64,000 nt of DNA from Stomoxys calcitrans (taxonomy: Eukaryota > Arthropoda > Insecta > Diptera > Muscidae), in contig NC_081552.1 in the NCBI RefSeq assembly GCF_963082655.1, positions 186,691,409 to 186,755,408 of the forward strand, written 5' to 3'. The notes below the pieces were generated by a model. It saw nothing but the letters and a program-made list of their open reading frames with translations, was not told the origin of the DNA and ran no database searches. This document shows positions 21,333 to 31,072 of the stretch, piece after piece (position 1 is the stretch's first letter; the number at the start of each line of letters is the position of its first letter). Position numbers and translations under genes: made by a program.

Positions 21333-21809
21333 TGAATAAAACGAGTTTAATCCCGGAGTACTTTTTTGATACTCATTTATTTCTTCAAAATCTCATCCTT
21401 ATATATAAACTTAAAACTAACTACAAACTAAATATCCTAAGAAAGGCAGGCAAATCTAAAAATAATCATTTTGGGAAAATAAGATCATAAACAAAGACGA
21501 TAAACATCCTATGCAGATACTAAATAAATTTGTCCAGCTGCAAGCCATATGCTTGCCATTCAGACCGCTGTGTTTTCTGATAATCCCTAACTATTTCCTT
21601 ATCTACGCACATTAAAAACTATCTTCCACTTATCCCTGTGCGATGCGTTGGCTAGGTAAAAATATAAACTCTTATCACATTTATGCCTGCCCTTAAAACT
21701 ATCCTTTAAAATAAACAAAAAATGGAAAGTATCTTATCTATTCGTTCTCAAGGCTAAAACATTTCCATGACACACATCAACTAATATCCCATGTTTAGAA
21801 ATCTAAACA
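21333..21809 (-). repeat. BEL element 5' LTR
   Basis: 477 bp. Compared in register with the other LTR at 13452-13928 (constant offset 7,881), I found no mismatch. It is followed by the CTGCC target duplication and then the interrupted DTR-1 unit. As the upstream LTR on the element strand it should supply the promoter; no promoter was proven. Confidence 0.96.
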
Positions 21810-21814
21810 CTGCC
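21810..21814. repeat. Target-site duplication, right copy (CTGCC)
   Basis: Matches 13447-13451 exactly. Both copies belong to the conserved AGCTGCCATATAAA motif of the DTR 153-bp unit. Confidence 0.93.
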
Positions 21815-23651
21815 ATATAAATTGATCTTGGATCTTGATTTCTTGAGCCTCTAGAGGGCGCAATTCTTATCCGAATGGAATGGAATTTCGCACGACGTGT
21901 TTCGTTATAATATCCAACAACTGTGCTAAGTATGGTTCAAATCGGTCCATAACCGGATATAGCTGCCATATAAACCGATCTTGGGTCTTGACTTCTTGAG
22001 CCTCTAGAGTGCGCAATTCTTATCCGATTGAAATGAAATTTTGCACGACGTGTTTTGTTATTATATCCAACAACTGCGCCAAGTATGGTTGAAATCGGTT
22101 GATAACCTGATATAGCTGTCATATAAACAGATCTGGGGATTTGACTTCTTGAGCTTCTAGAGGGCGCAATTCCTATCCGATTTGGCTGAAATTTAGCATG
22201 ACGTATTTTAATTTTACTTTCAACAACTGTGTCAAATAAGGTTAAAATCGGTTCATAACCTGATATAGCTGCCATATAAACCGATCTGGGATCTTGACTT
22301 CTTGACCCGTAGAGGTCGCAATTATTATCCGATATGCCTGAAATTTTGTACGACGGATCCTCTCATGACCATCAACAAACGTGTTTATTATGGTCTGAAT
22401 CGGTCTATAGCCCGATACAGATCCCATATAATTCCTTCTCTCTATTTTACTTCGTGAGCCCCAATGGGCGCAATTCTTATACGAATTGGCTGAAATTTTA
22501 CACAAGTCTCCAACATATAATATAATTGTGATCCGAACCGGACCATATCTTGATATCGTTTTAATAGCAGAGCAACTCTTTTCTTATATCCTGTTTTGCC
22601 TAAGAAGAGATGCCGGGAAAAGAACTCGACAAATGCGATCCATGGTGGAGGGTATATAAGATTCGGCCCGGCCGAACTTAGCACGCTTTTACTTGTTTTA
22701 TTTTGGATCAGCGTAAAAATCTAAGACGATCTGGACATGTCCGTCCGTCTGTCTGTTGAAATTAAGCTACAGTTTTGAAAAATAGAGATATTGAGCTGAA
22801 ACTTTGCACAGATTCTTTGTTTGTCCGTAAGCAGTTAAGTTCGAAGAGTGAGTTGTGTTAAGCCTTTCGATATTCTTTGTCAATTTGGCTCAGATCGATC
22901 CATATTTGGATATAGCTGTCATATAGACCGATCCCCCTATATAGGGTCTTAGGCCCTTTAAAGCAACATTTATTAACCGATTTTGCTGAAATTTGGGCCT
23001 TAGGGCCTTAGGCCCTTCGCATTTTTAATTTGGCCCGGATCAGATTTGGATATAGCTGCTATAAAGACCGAACTCTCGATTTAAGTTTTTGGGCCCATAA
23101 AAGGCGCATTTATTGTACGTTTATGCTGAAATTTGGGACAGAGAGTTAGGTTAAGCCCCTTGATATACTTCTGCCTTATGGCACAGATCGGTTTATATTT
23201 GGATATAGCTGCCATATAGACCGGTCTCTCGGTTTTAGGTTTTGGGACCATAAAAAGCGCATTTATTGTTCGATGTCGCAGCCATTTAGGACAGTGAGTT
23301 GTGTTAGGGCCTTCGACACCCTTCTTCAATTTCACTTAGTTCGGTCCAGATTTGGATATAGCTGCCATATAGACCAATCTCTCGATTAATTGTTTTAGGC
23401 CCACAAAAGGCGCATTAATTGTCCGATGCTGCTGAAATTTGGGACAGAGGGTTAAGTTAAGCCCCTCCACATATTTCTTCAATTTGGTGTAGATCGATCA
23501 AGATTTGAATATAGCTGCCATATAGACCGATATCTCGAATTAAAGTCTTGGCCCCAAAAAAGGCGCATTTATAGTCCGATTTAACTGAAATTTTACACAT
23601 TGACTTATGTGAGGCTCTTCAATACCCATGTTGTATATGGTTCAGATCAGT

Positions 23652-24971
23652 TTATTATACCCACCACCGAAGGATGGGGGTATATTCATTTTGTCATTCC
23701 GTTTGCAACACATCGAAATATCCATTTCCGACCCTATAAAGTATATATATTCTTGATCAGCGTAAAAATCTAAGACGATCTAGACATGTCTGTCCGTCTG
23801 TCTGTTGAAATCACGCTACAGCCTTTAAAAATAGAGATATTGAGCTGAAACTTTGCACAGATTTTTTTTGTCCATAAGCAGGTTAAGTTCGAAGATGGGC
23901 TATATCGGACTATATCTTGATATAGCCCCCATACAGACCGATCCGCCGATTTAGGGTCTGAGGCCCATAACAGCCACATTTATTATCCGATTTTGCTGAA
24001 ATTTGGAACAGTGGTTCAGATCGGTCTAGATTTGGATATAGCTGCCATATAGACCGATATGCCAATTTAGGGTCTTAGGCCCATAAAAGCCACATTTATT
24101 ATCCGATTTTGCTGAAATTTGGGACATTGAGTTGTGTTGACCCTTCGACATCCTCCGTGAATTTGGCTCAGATCGGTCCAGATTTGGATATAGCTGCCAT
24201 ATAGACCGATCATCCGATTTAGGGTCTAAGTCCCATAAAAGCCACATTTATTATCCGATCTTGTTGAAATTTGGGACAGTGAGTTGTTTTATGCCTTTCG
24301 ACATCTTTCTTCAATTTGGCCCAGATCGGTTCAGATTTGGATATAGCTGCCATATAGACCGATTTCTTGATTTATGGTTTTGGGCCCATAAAATGCTTAT
24401 ATATTATCCGATATCGCCAAAATTTGGGACAGTGAGTTAAGTTAAACCCCTTGACATACTTCTGCAATATCGCACAGATCGGTTCAGATTTGGATATAGC
24501 TGCCATATTGACCGATATCTACGTGTTAGGTTTTGGGGCCATAAAAGACGCATTTATTTTCCGATGTAGCTGAAATTTGAGACAGTGAGTTTGGTTAGGT
24601 TCTTCGAAGTCCTTCTTCAATTTTGCCCAGATCGGTGGAAATTTGAATATAGCTGCCATATAGACCGATATCGCGATTTAAGGTCTTGGCCCCATAAAAG
24701 GCGCATTTATAATTTCACTGAAATTTGACCCAGTGACTTATGTTAGGCTTTTCGACATCCGTGTCGTATATGGTTCAGATCGGTTTATTTTTAGATATAG
24801 CTAGTGTACTTTTAGTATTTGATCCAAATCGGAACATATTTTGATATAACTGATATGGGACATAAGGTATGAAATTTCCACCGAATTTTGATGAAAGGTG
24901 GTTTACATATATTCCCGAGGTTGTGGGTATCAAAAGTTCGGCCCGGCCGAACTTAACGCCTTTTTACTTGT
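23652..24971 (+). mobile_element. DTR-2 element nested in DTR-2
   Basis: Complete copy: TATACCCACCACCGAAGG, core, GTCTGTCCGTCTGTCTG (about 23788-23806), about six units, GGTTGTGGGTAT, hairpin and CTTTTTACTTGTT. The host reads TTCAGATCAGTTTA before it and TTTTTAGATATAGCTAC after it. Joined, these give the intact DTR-2 motif GTTTATTTTTAGATATAGC, so the insertion point lies within a run of T. This fits the T-T target preference reported for Helentrons. Confidence 0.88.
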
Positions 24972-25224
24972 TTTTAGATATAGCTACTAAAAAGACCAAT
25001 ATTTTGTTATACACAATTGAACAATGACTTGTACTTATTAGTATTGGGTCCAAATCGGATCATATTTCGATATGTCTGCTATGGGACGTAAGGTATGTAA
25101 TTTTTACCGGATTTTTACGAAAGGTGGTTTACATATATACCCGAGGTGGAGGGTATCCAAATTCGGCCCGGCCGAACTTAACGTCTTTTAACTTGTTTAG
25201 CTATTATCTTTTTGACAACCCTGG

Positions 25225-25632
25225 TTTGAGTGCTTTGTTAGGAAAGTTCATCGCGCTCTTCTTCCATTGAGCGACGAAGCTCTTTTTTGGCTCAATGGGT
25301 ACGTAAATAACCAGAATTGTTGATTTTGGAGTGAAGATAAGCCAGACGTATTGCAAGAGCTACCAATGCATCCAGAAAAAGTCACAGTTGGGTTTATCGG
25401 CTGGTGGCATCATTGGGCCGTACTTTTTCAAAGATGAAGTGAATCGTAACGTAACTGTGAATGGTGAGCGCTATCGTGAGATGATATCCAATTTTTTTTT
25501 TTGGCCTAAATGCAAGAGCTTGACTTGCATGACATGTGGTTTCAACAAGAGGGCACCATGCCACACAACACGCGTAACAAGGGACTAATTGAGAGGCGAG
25601 TTCGGTGAAGATTTTATTTCACGTTCGGCACC
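25225..25632 (+). pseudogene. Tc1/mariner-superfamily transposase remnant
   Basis: Frames with shifts and stops spell EALFWLNGYVNNQNC, FWSEDKPDVLQELPMHPEKV, GGIIGPYFFKDEVNRNVTVN, GERYREMISNFFF and finally LRGEFGEDFISRS. This order is the catalytic domain of a common insect DDE transposase of the IS630/Tc1/mariner type (family memory). The expected aspartate in the QQDGA motif reads as glutamate (caagag), and the frame breaks there and at the T run near 25491. No terminal repeats were found. It is cut by a DTR-1 fragment at its right end. Confidence 0.75.
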
Positions 25633-25633
25633 T

Positions 25634-26045
25634 ATACTAATATACTAATTTCGTCATTCTGTTTGTAGCACCTCGAAATATGCGTCTGAGAACCCATAAA
25701 GTATATATATTCTTGATCGTCGTTACATTTTAAGTCGAACTAGCCATGTCCGACCGTCTGTCTGTCGAAAGCACGCTAACTTTCGAAGGAGTAAAGATAG
25801 TCGTTTGAAATTTTGCACAAATACTTCTTATTAGTGTAGGTCGGTTGGGACTGTAAATGGGCCGTATCGGTTTATATTTTGATATAGCTGCCATATAAAC
25901 CGATCTTGGATCTTGACTTCTTGAGCCACTAGAGGGCGCAATTCTTTTTGTTGATGTAGGTCGTTGGGGATTGCAAATGGACCACATTGGTTCACATTTA
26001 AACGTAGTCGCCACATAAGCTAATATCCGTTCTTGTACTTTTAAA
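25634..26045 (+). repeat. DTR-1 fragment
   Basis: Lacks the TATACCCTCCACC end. It starts at ATACTAATTTCGTCATTCTG, has the core and a short GTCY run (GTCCGACCGTCTGTCTGTC) and about two units, then decays near 26045. Confidence 0.8.
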
Positions 26046-27441
26046 GCCCTGGAAGTTTTTGTGGTTCACTTGTGGTGTGGGCGATTCCTATTATGAAGCT
26101 GATGGGGACATCAGCTGCTATTGAAGTACTTTCTATATTCGGTCCTTCCCCGCTGGCACTCACCTTGAGCCTAATGCAACCAGATGACCAACCAACAACA
26201 ACAACATAAGCCCCTGCAGACCAGTTGTCAGTTGCCAAGTGGGACCTGGCGCAGCAGCTTCACCAGCGGACAACATTGTACGACCTGATAATACCACCGA
26301 GTTTTTGGAATTCCATTCCCGGCTCTATATCTGAGCCTAATCCCGTGCTCTAGATTTGTCGATCCAATCCATACACCGCCTGTCGCAAGTGGGCCGTGGG
26401 CGCAGCAGCTCCACCAGCAGACAACGTTCTACGACTTGATCATGCCGCCGGGTTTTTGGAATCCTACTCCCGGCTTTAGGACCTTAATGCCGGGCTCTAG
26501 ATTTGTTGCTCCACTGGATGCTTACACTGACCGTCGACCGCCTAATGGATGGCACTATCGTAGCTATTCTTGAGTGGCTATAACTTTCCCTTACAAAACA
26601 ACAACCTCCTTCATGGTGCTGTGATATTCAAGCGGAAATCTAATCTCTAAGCTAATACCCACACAACTATGCCCCCTATTTGTTACCGTCTTAAGACTCC
26701 AGTCAACTTGTGCAGCTGTGAAATCAATGAAAACTCCTTAGGCTGCGTCCATTTACATTTAATGCTTGTCATATTTCTTTGGCAAATGGCATTTCAGTTA
26801 TACTGCAGCAGCATAAAGAAGTACAATATGATGAAATATTATTCCGGAATTATTGCCTCAAATTGAAGCATGACAAAGGCCATGGTCATTGGATGACTAT
26901 TTTTGCTCATCCGAATGCCACTCTTGTCTTCATTTTTGACGACTAGAATTGCCTCTTCAAAATGTGCATAATAACATGAATGACTTTAGCCTGCTACTCC
27001 ACCACTCCAAGTAGTCGTTGCGCTCTTCTGTCCACGCTTAGTTGCTCGGCCAAATAGCATTTTTGCCATTTCTCTCGCTACTGATGACCTCCTGAATATT
27101 TTCGTTATTAATATTTTTGTTGTTGCCCAAGCATTGTTTGGGTTTATTTGAGTCTTGTTTATTCGCCCATTTGGAAGATATTATGACAAACATCAGATAT
27201 CTGACAATGATTGCAAAGCCAATGGAAAAAAATGGTAGAAAAGTCTGCATGAGTTCATTTTCAAAGGACGGGAGGGAGGGGGCCATTTTCCCATTTCGTC
27301 ATCCAGTTCAGTTATCCTCGCCCATCATCCATTGCCCTTGGGGCCAGTAGCAGACAATGCCTAAGCTGTGGTGAATTACTCACTTAAAGTCATTTCTCCA
27401 TTACATTTGGCAATAACTTAAATTCATTTCCTTTTGTTCAT
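26046..27441. other. Low-copy region with a local 150-bp duplication
   Basis: No coding gene recognised; ORFs are under 85 codons and match no known family. Two tandem copies of about 150 bases start at 26237 and 26387 (shared GCGCAGCAGCT, CACCAG, GACAAC, GTTTTTGGAAT and TCTAGATTTGT). A CAACAACAACAAC patch occurs near 26190. The duplicated block is probably an old dispersed repeat, unassigned. Confidence 0.5.
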
Positions 27442-28450
27442 TTTTTATACCCTCCACCATAAGATGGGGGGTATACTAATATCGTCATTCTGTTTGTAAC
27501 TACTCGAAATATTCGTCTGAGACCCCATAAAGTATATATATTCTTGATCGTCGCGACATTTTATTTCGATCTATCCATGTCCGTCCGTCTGTCCGTCCGT
27601 CCGTCCGTCTGTCTGTCGAAAGCACGCTAACTTCCGAAGGAGTAAAGCTAGCCGCTTGAAATTTTGCACAAATACTTCTTATTAGTGTAGGTCGGTTGGT
27701 ATTGTAAATGGGCCATATCGGTCCATGTTTTGATATAGCTGCCATATAAACCGATCTTGGGTCTTGACTTCTTGAGCCTCTAGAGTGCGCAATTCTTACC
27801 CGATTGGAATGAAATTTTGCACGACGTGTTTTGTTATGATATCCAACAACTGTGCCAAGTATGGTTCCAATCGCTTCATAACCTGATATAGCTGTCATAT
27901 AAACCGATCTGGGGTCTTGACTTCTTGAGCCTCTAGAGTGCGCAATTCTTATCCGGTTGGAATGAAATTTTGCACGATGTGTTCTGTTATGATATCCAAC
28001 AACTGTGTCAAACATGGTTCAAATCGGTTCATAACCTGATATAGCTGCCATATAAACCGATCTTGGGTCTTGACTTCTTGAGCCTCTAGAGTGCGCAATT
28101 ATCATCCGATTTGGCTGAAATTTTGAATTTGGAAATTTCGGATCCTCTCATGACCATCATCATACGTGTTTATTATGATCTAAATCGGTCTATAGCCCGA
28201 TACAGCTCCCATATAAATCGATCTCTCTATTTTACTTCTTGAGCCCCCAAAGGGCGCAATTCTTATTTGAATTGGCTGAAATTTTACACAGGTCTCCAAC
28301 ATATAATAATATAATAATAGCAGAGCAAATCTTTTCTTATATCCTTTTTTGCCTAAGAAGAGATGCCGGGAGAAGAACTCGGCAAATGCGATCCATGGTG
28401 GAGGGTATGTAAGATTCGGCCCGGCCGAACTTAGCACGCTTTTACTTGTT
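27442..28450 (+). mobile_element. DTR-1 element
   Basis: Complete copy of about 1.0 kb: TTTTTTATACCCTCCACCAT, core, GTCY run (27580-27616), about three units, GATCCATGGTGGAGGGTATG, hairpin and TTTTACTTGTT. Flanked by T on both sides (TTCA before, TCGG after). Confidence 0.9.
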
Positions 28451-28611
28451 TCGGATGCTTCAGTTCCTCCTCGAGTTTTAAGACGTTTCCCTGGGTGCCA
28501 TGCTACCTCTTGATTTCCCTTAGCACAATTGCTGCTTCTTTATATCACAAAAGGACAACCAAACACAAATGCACATGTAGACAGTGGCGCAAATCATGAG
28601 TAGTTAGGCCC

Positions 28612-30500
28612 ACCCATAAGAGTAACCAGTAAGGAAAGGCAAAAGGCGGGCGGCGCCGACTATATAGTACCCTACACCTACCCTACAATTATAAATTCGT
28701 GTAATAGATACAAGTACATGAGAGCTACATCTTAATCTGAACCGACTTTTTTGAACAGATCGTTTGAAAATTGTTATACCCTCCACCATAAGATGGGGGG
28801 TATACTAATTTCGTCATTCTGTTTGTAACTACCCGAAATATTCGTCTGAGACCCCATAAAGTATATATATTCTTGATCGTCGTGACATTTTATGTCAATC
28901 TAGCCATGTCCGTCCGTCTGTCCGTCCGTCCGTCTGTCTGTCGAAAGCACGCTAACTGCTAACCGAAGGATTAAAGCTAGTCGCTTGAAATTTTGCACAA
29001 ATACTTCTTATTAGTGTAGGTCGGTTGGTATTGTAAATGGGCCATATCGGTCCATGTTTTGGTATAGCTGCCATATAAACCGATCTTGGGTCTTGACTTC
29101 TTGAGCCTCTAGAGTGCGCAATTCTTATCCGATTGGGATGAAATTTTGCACGACGTGTTTTGTTACGATATCCAACATCTGTGCCAAGTATAGTTCAAAT
29201 CGGTCCATAACCTGATATAGCTGCCATAGAAACCGATCTTGGGTCTTGACTTCTTGAGCCTCTAGAATGCGCAATTCTTATCCGATTGAAATGAAATTTT
29301 GCACGACGTGTTTTGTTATTATATCCAACAACTTTGCCAAGTATGGTTGAAATCGGTCCATAACCTGATATAGCTGCCATATAAACCGATCTTGGGTCTT
29401 GACTTCTTGAGCCTCTAGAGGGTGCAATTCTTATCCGAATGGAATGGAATTTCGCACGACGTGTTTTGTTATGATACCCAACAACTGTGCCAAGTATGGT
29501 TTAAATCGGTGCATAACCTGATATTGCTGCCATATAAACCGATCTTGGGTCTTGACTTCTTGAGCCTCTAGAGGGCACAATTCTTATCCGATTTGAATGA
29601 ATTTTTGTACGAAGTATTTCGTTATGATATCCAACAACTGTGCCGAGTATGGTTCAAATCGGTCCATAACCTGATATAGCTGTCATATAAACAGATCTGG
29701 GGATTTGACTTCTTGAGCTTCTAGAGGACGCAATTCCTATCTGATTTGGCTGAAATTTTGCATGACGTATTTTATTTTTACTTTCAACAACTGTGTCAAA
29801 TAAGGTTCAAATCGGTTCATAACCTGATATAGCTGCCATATAAACCGATATGGGATCTTGACTTCTTGACCCTTAGAGGTCGCAATTATTATCCGATATG
29901 CTTGAAATTTTGTATGACGGATCCTCTCATGACCATCAACAAACGTGTTTATTATGGTCTGAATCGGTCTATAGCCCGATACAGATCCCATATAAATCGT
30001 TCTCTCTATTTTAATTCGTGAGCCCCAATGGGCGCAATTCTTATACGAATTGGCTGAAATTTTACACAGGTCTCCCACACATAATTTAATTGTGGTCCGA
30101 ACCGGACCATATCTTGATATCGTTTTAATAACAGAGCAACTCTTTTCTTATATCCTTTTTAGCCTAAGAAGAGATGCCGGGAAAACAACTCGACAAATGC
30201 GATCCATGGTGGAGGGTATATAAGATTCGGCCCGGCCGAACTTAACACGCTTTTACTTGTTGTTACTACGAAGTGGAATGTGCAAAATTTCGTGAAGATC
30301 GGGCAACAAATGCGACCTGTACCTTGATTACAAATATACATGCACTCACAGATGGACAGACGGACATGGGTAAATCGAATCAGAAAGTGATTTTGAGTCG
30401 ATCGGTATACTTATCAATGGGTCTAACTTTTCTCCTTCTTAGCGATGCAAACAAATGTACAAACTTATAATATCCTGTACCACAGAGGTGGTGTAGGCTA
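28612..30500 (-). mobile_element. DTR-3 element interrupted by DTR-1
   Basis: The left part, 28612-28773, has the DTR-3 hairpin end (AGTAAGGAAAGGCAAAAGGCG, GCCGACTATATAGTACCCTA) and a DTR-3 phrase (AATCTGAACCGACTTTTTTG). The right part, 30262-30500, has TGCAAAATTTCGTGAAGATC, a short GACAGACGGACATGG microsatellite, TCTCCTTCTTAGCG and the microsatellite end CCTGTACCACAGAGGTGGTG. The two parts join to the same order seen in the 57.3-57.6 kb copy. Confidence 0.72.
28774..30261 (+). mobile_element. DTR-1 element nested in DTR-3
   Basis: Complete 1.49-kb copy: TTATACCCTCCACCATAAGATGG, core, GTCY run (28909-28941), about seven units, CCATGGTGGAGGGTATA, hairpin, TTTTACTTGTT. The GTGCTAAG motif beside the hairpin is changed to GTGTTAAG. 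Both flanks are DTR-3 sequence. Confidence 0.9.
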
Positions 30501-30911
30501 AAAAAATACTGCCGACTCCTACAACCCGCAATCAAATGGGGATCGTTGATATCGGAGTTAGTTGAAGCCATCTAAGACATTTTTTGTTTGAATCCCTATT
30601 GGATTCCTGTGTGAACTGTTGAGTGAAGCGGTCGTGTTTTTAATTAGATCCGCAGGAATATCTCTAAACTTTGTTATAGTTACATATCAACACGCCACTG
30701 AGAGCAGATTGGTGACCATTGTCTGGTTTCACTGAAACGGCAGATCTATGCTCCGAGAGCAGGCTTAGAAGCGATTTAAAACACCCAACACTTGCGTCTG
30801 TGGTATCAGACCCCGTACCATGTTGTTTGCCACTGAAAGTAACAGTTGAATAGTTGGTTGGTTGGGTAAATGATGGCTATAAACTCTACACGGATACATT
30901 TAGTCGGTTAA
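30501..30911. other. Unassigned spacer
   Basis: About 400 bases between DTR-3 pieces. No ORF, RNA or familiar repeat. Confidence 0.4.
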
Positions 30912-31072
30912 AATAAGTAAGGAAATGCAAAAGTCGTGCCGACCATATAATACCCCACATAAGTGGAAATTGGATAATCCCTCTATATACAAGTATATAT
31001 AGTTCCGAACCGATTTTAAAGGACTTTGGAGAAGTTTTTTTGCTGGGTAATAAAAAGAGCCGTTACAAGTTA
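30912..31072 (-). repeat. DTR-3 hairpin-end fragment
   Basis: Begins AAATAAGTAAGGAAATGCAAAAG-like, then GTCGTGCCGAC (a short hairpin), CATATAATACCCCACA and a diverged tail (TATATATAGTTCCGAACCG). It stops at the start of a DTR-2 copy. Confidence 0.6.

Larger units (their letters stand above)
13452..21809 (-). mobile_element. Complete BEL/Pao (roo-like) LTR retrotransposon with env
   Basis: An 8,358-bp element on the minus strand: two 477-bp LTRs, a perfect 5-bp target duplication CTGCC (13447-13451 and 21810-21814), a primer-binding site next to the 5' LTR, and one uninterrupted 2390-codon ORF. Line-by-line comparison found no difference between the LTRs. Identical LTRs, an intact ORF and clean duplications mean a very recent insertion, perhaps a still active family. 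Domain order gag, protease, RT, RNase H, integrase is that of BEL/Pao. One long ORF with an env-like C-terminus is what I recall for Drosophila roo; the 8.36-kb size is a little under roo's roughly 9 kb. Confidence 0.97.
12992..22697 (+). mobile_element. DTR-1 element interrupted by the BEL insertion
   Basis: The left part, 12992-13451, has TATACCCTCCACCATAAGATGG, the core, the GTCY run (about 13129-13172) and the first units. The right part, 21815-22697, continues mid-unit (ATATAAATTGATCTTGG) to the hairpin and TTTTACTTGTT. Joining the flanks minus one CTGCC gives a normal GATATAGCTGCCATATAAA unit, so the BEL element entered a 153-bp unit. About 1.34 kb before insertion. It sits inside a DTR-2 copy. 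Confidence 0.9.
12909..25197 (+). mobile_element. DTR-2 host element split by nested insertions
   Basis: One DTR-2 copy in three pieces. 12909-12990 holds the microsatellite-end flank (GGGGGTATATTCATTTTGTC, CATTTCCGACCCTATAA). 22703-23651 resumes at TTGGATCAGCGTAAAAATC, with GTCCGTCCGTCTGTCTG and several units. 24972-25197 holds the tail, GAGGGTATCC, hairpin and ACTTGTT. A DTR-1 copy carrying a BEL element fills the first gap and a second DTR-2 copy fills the other. The 5' subterminal repeat is degraded (TTTATAAAGGGTGAAG). Without its guests it is about 1.26 kb. Confidence 0.83.
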
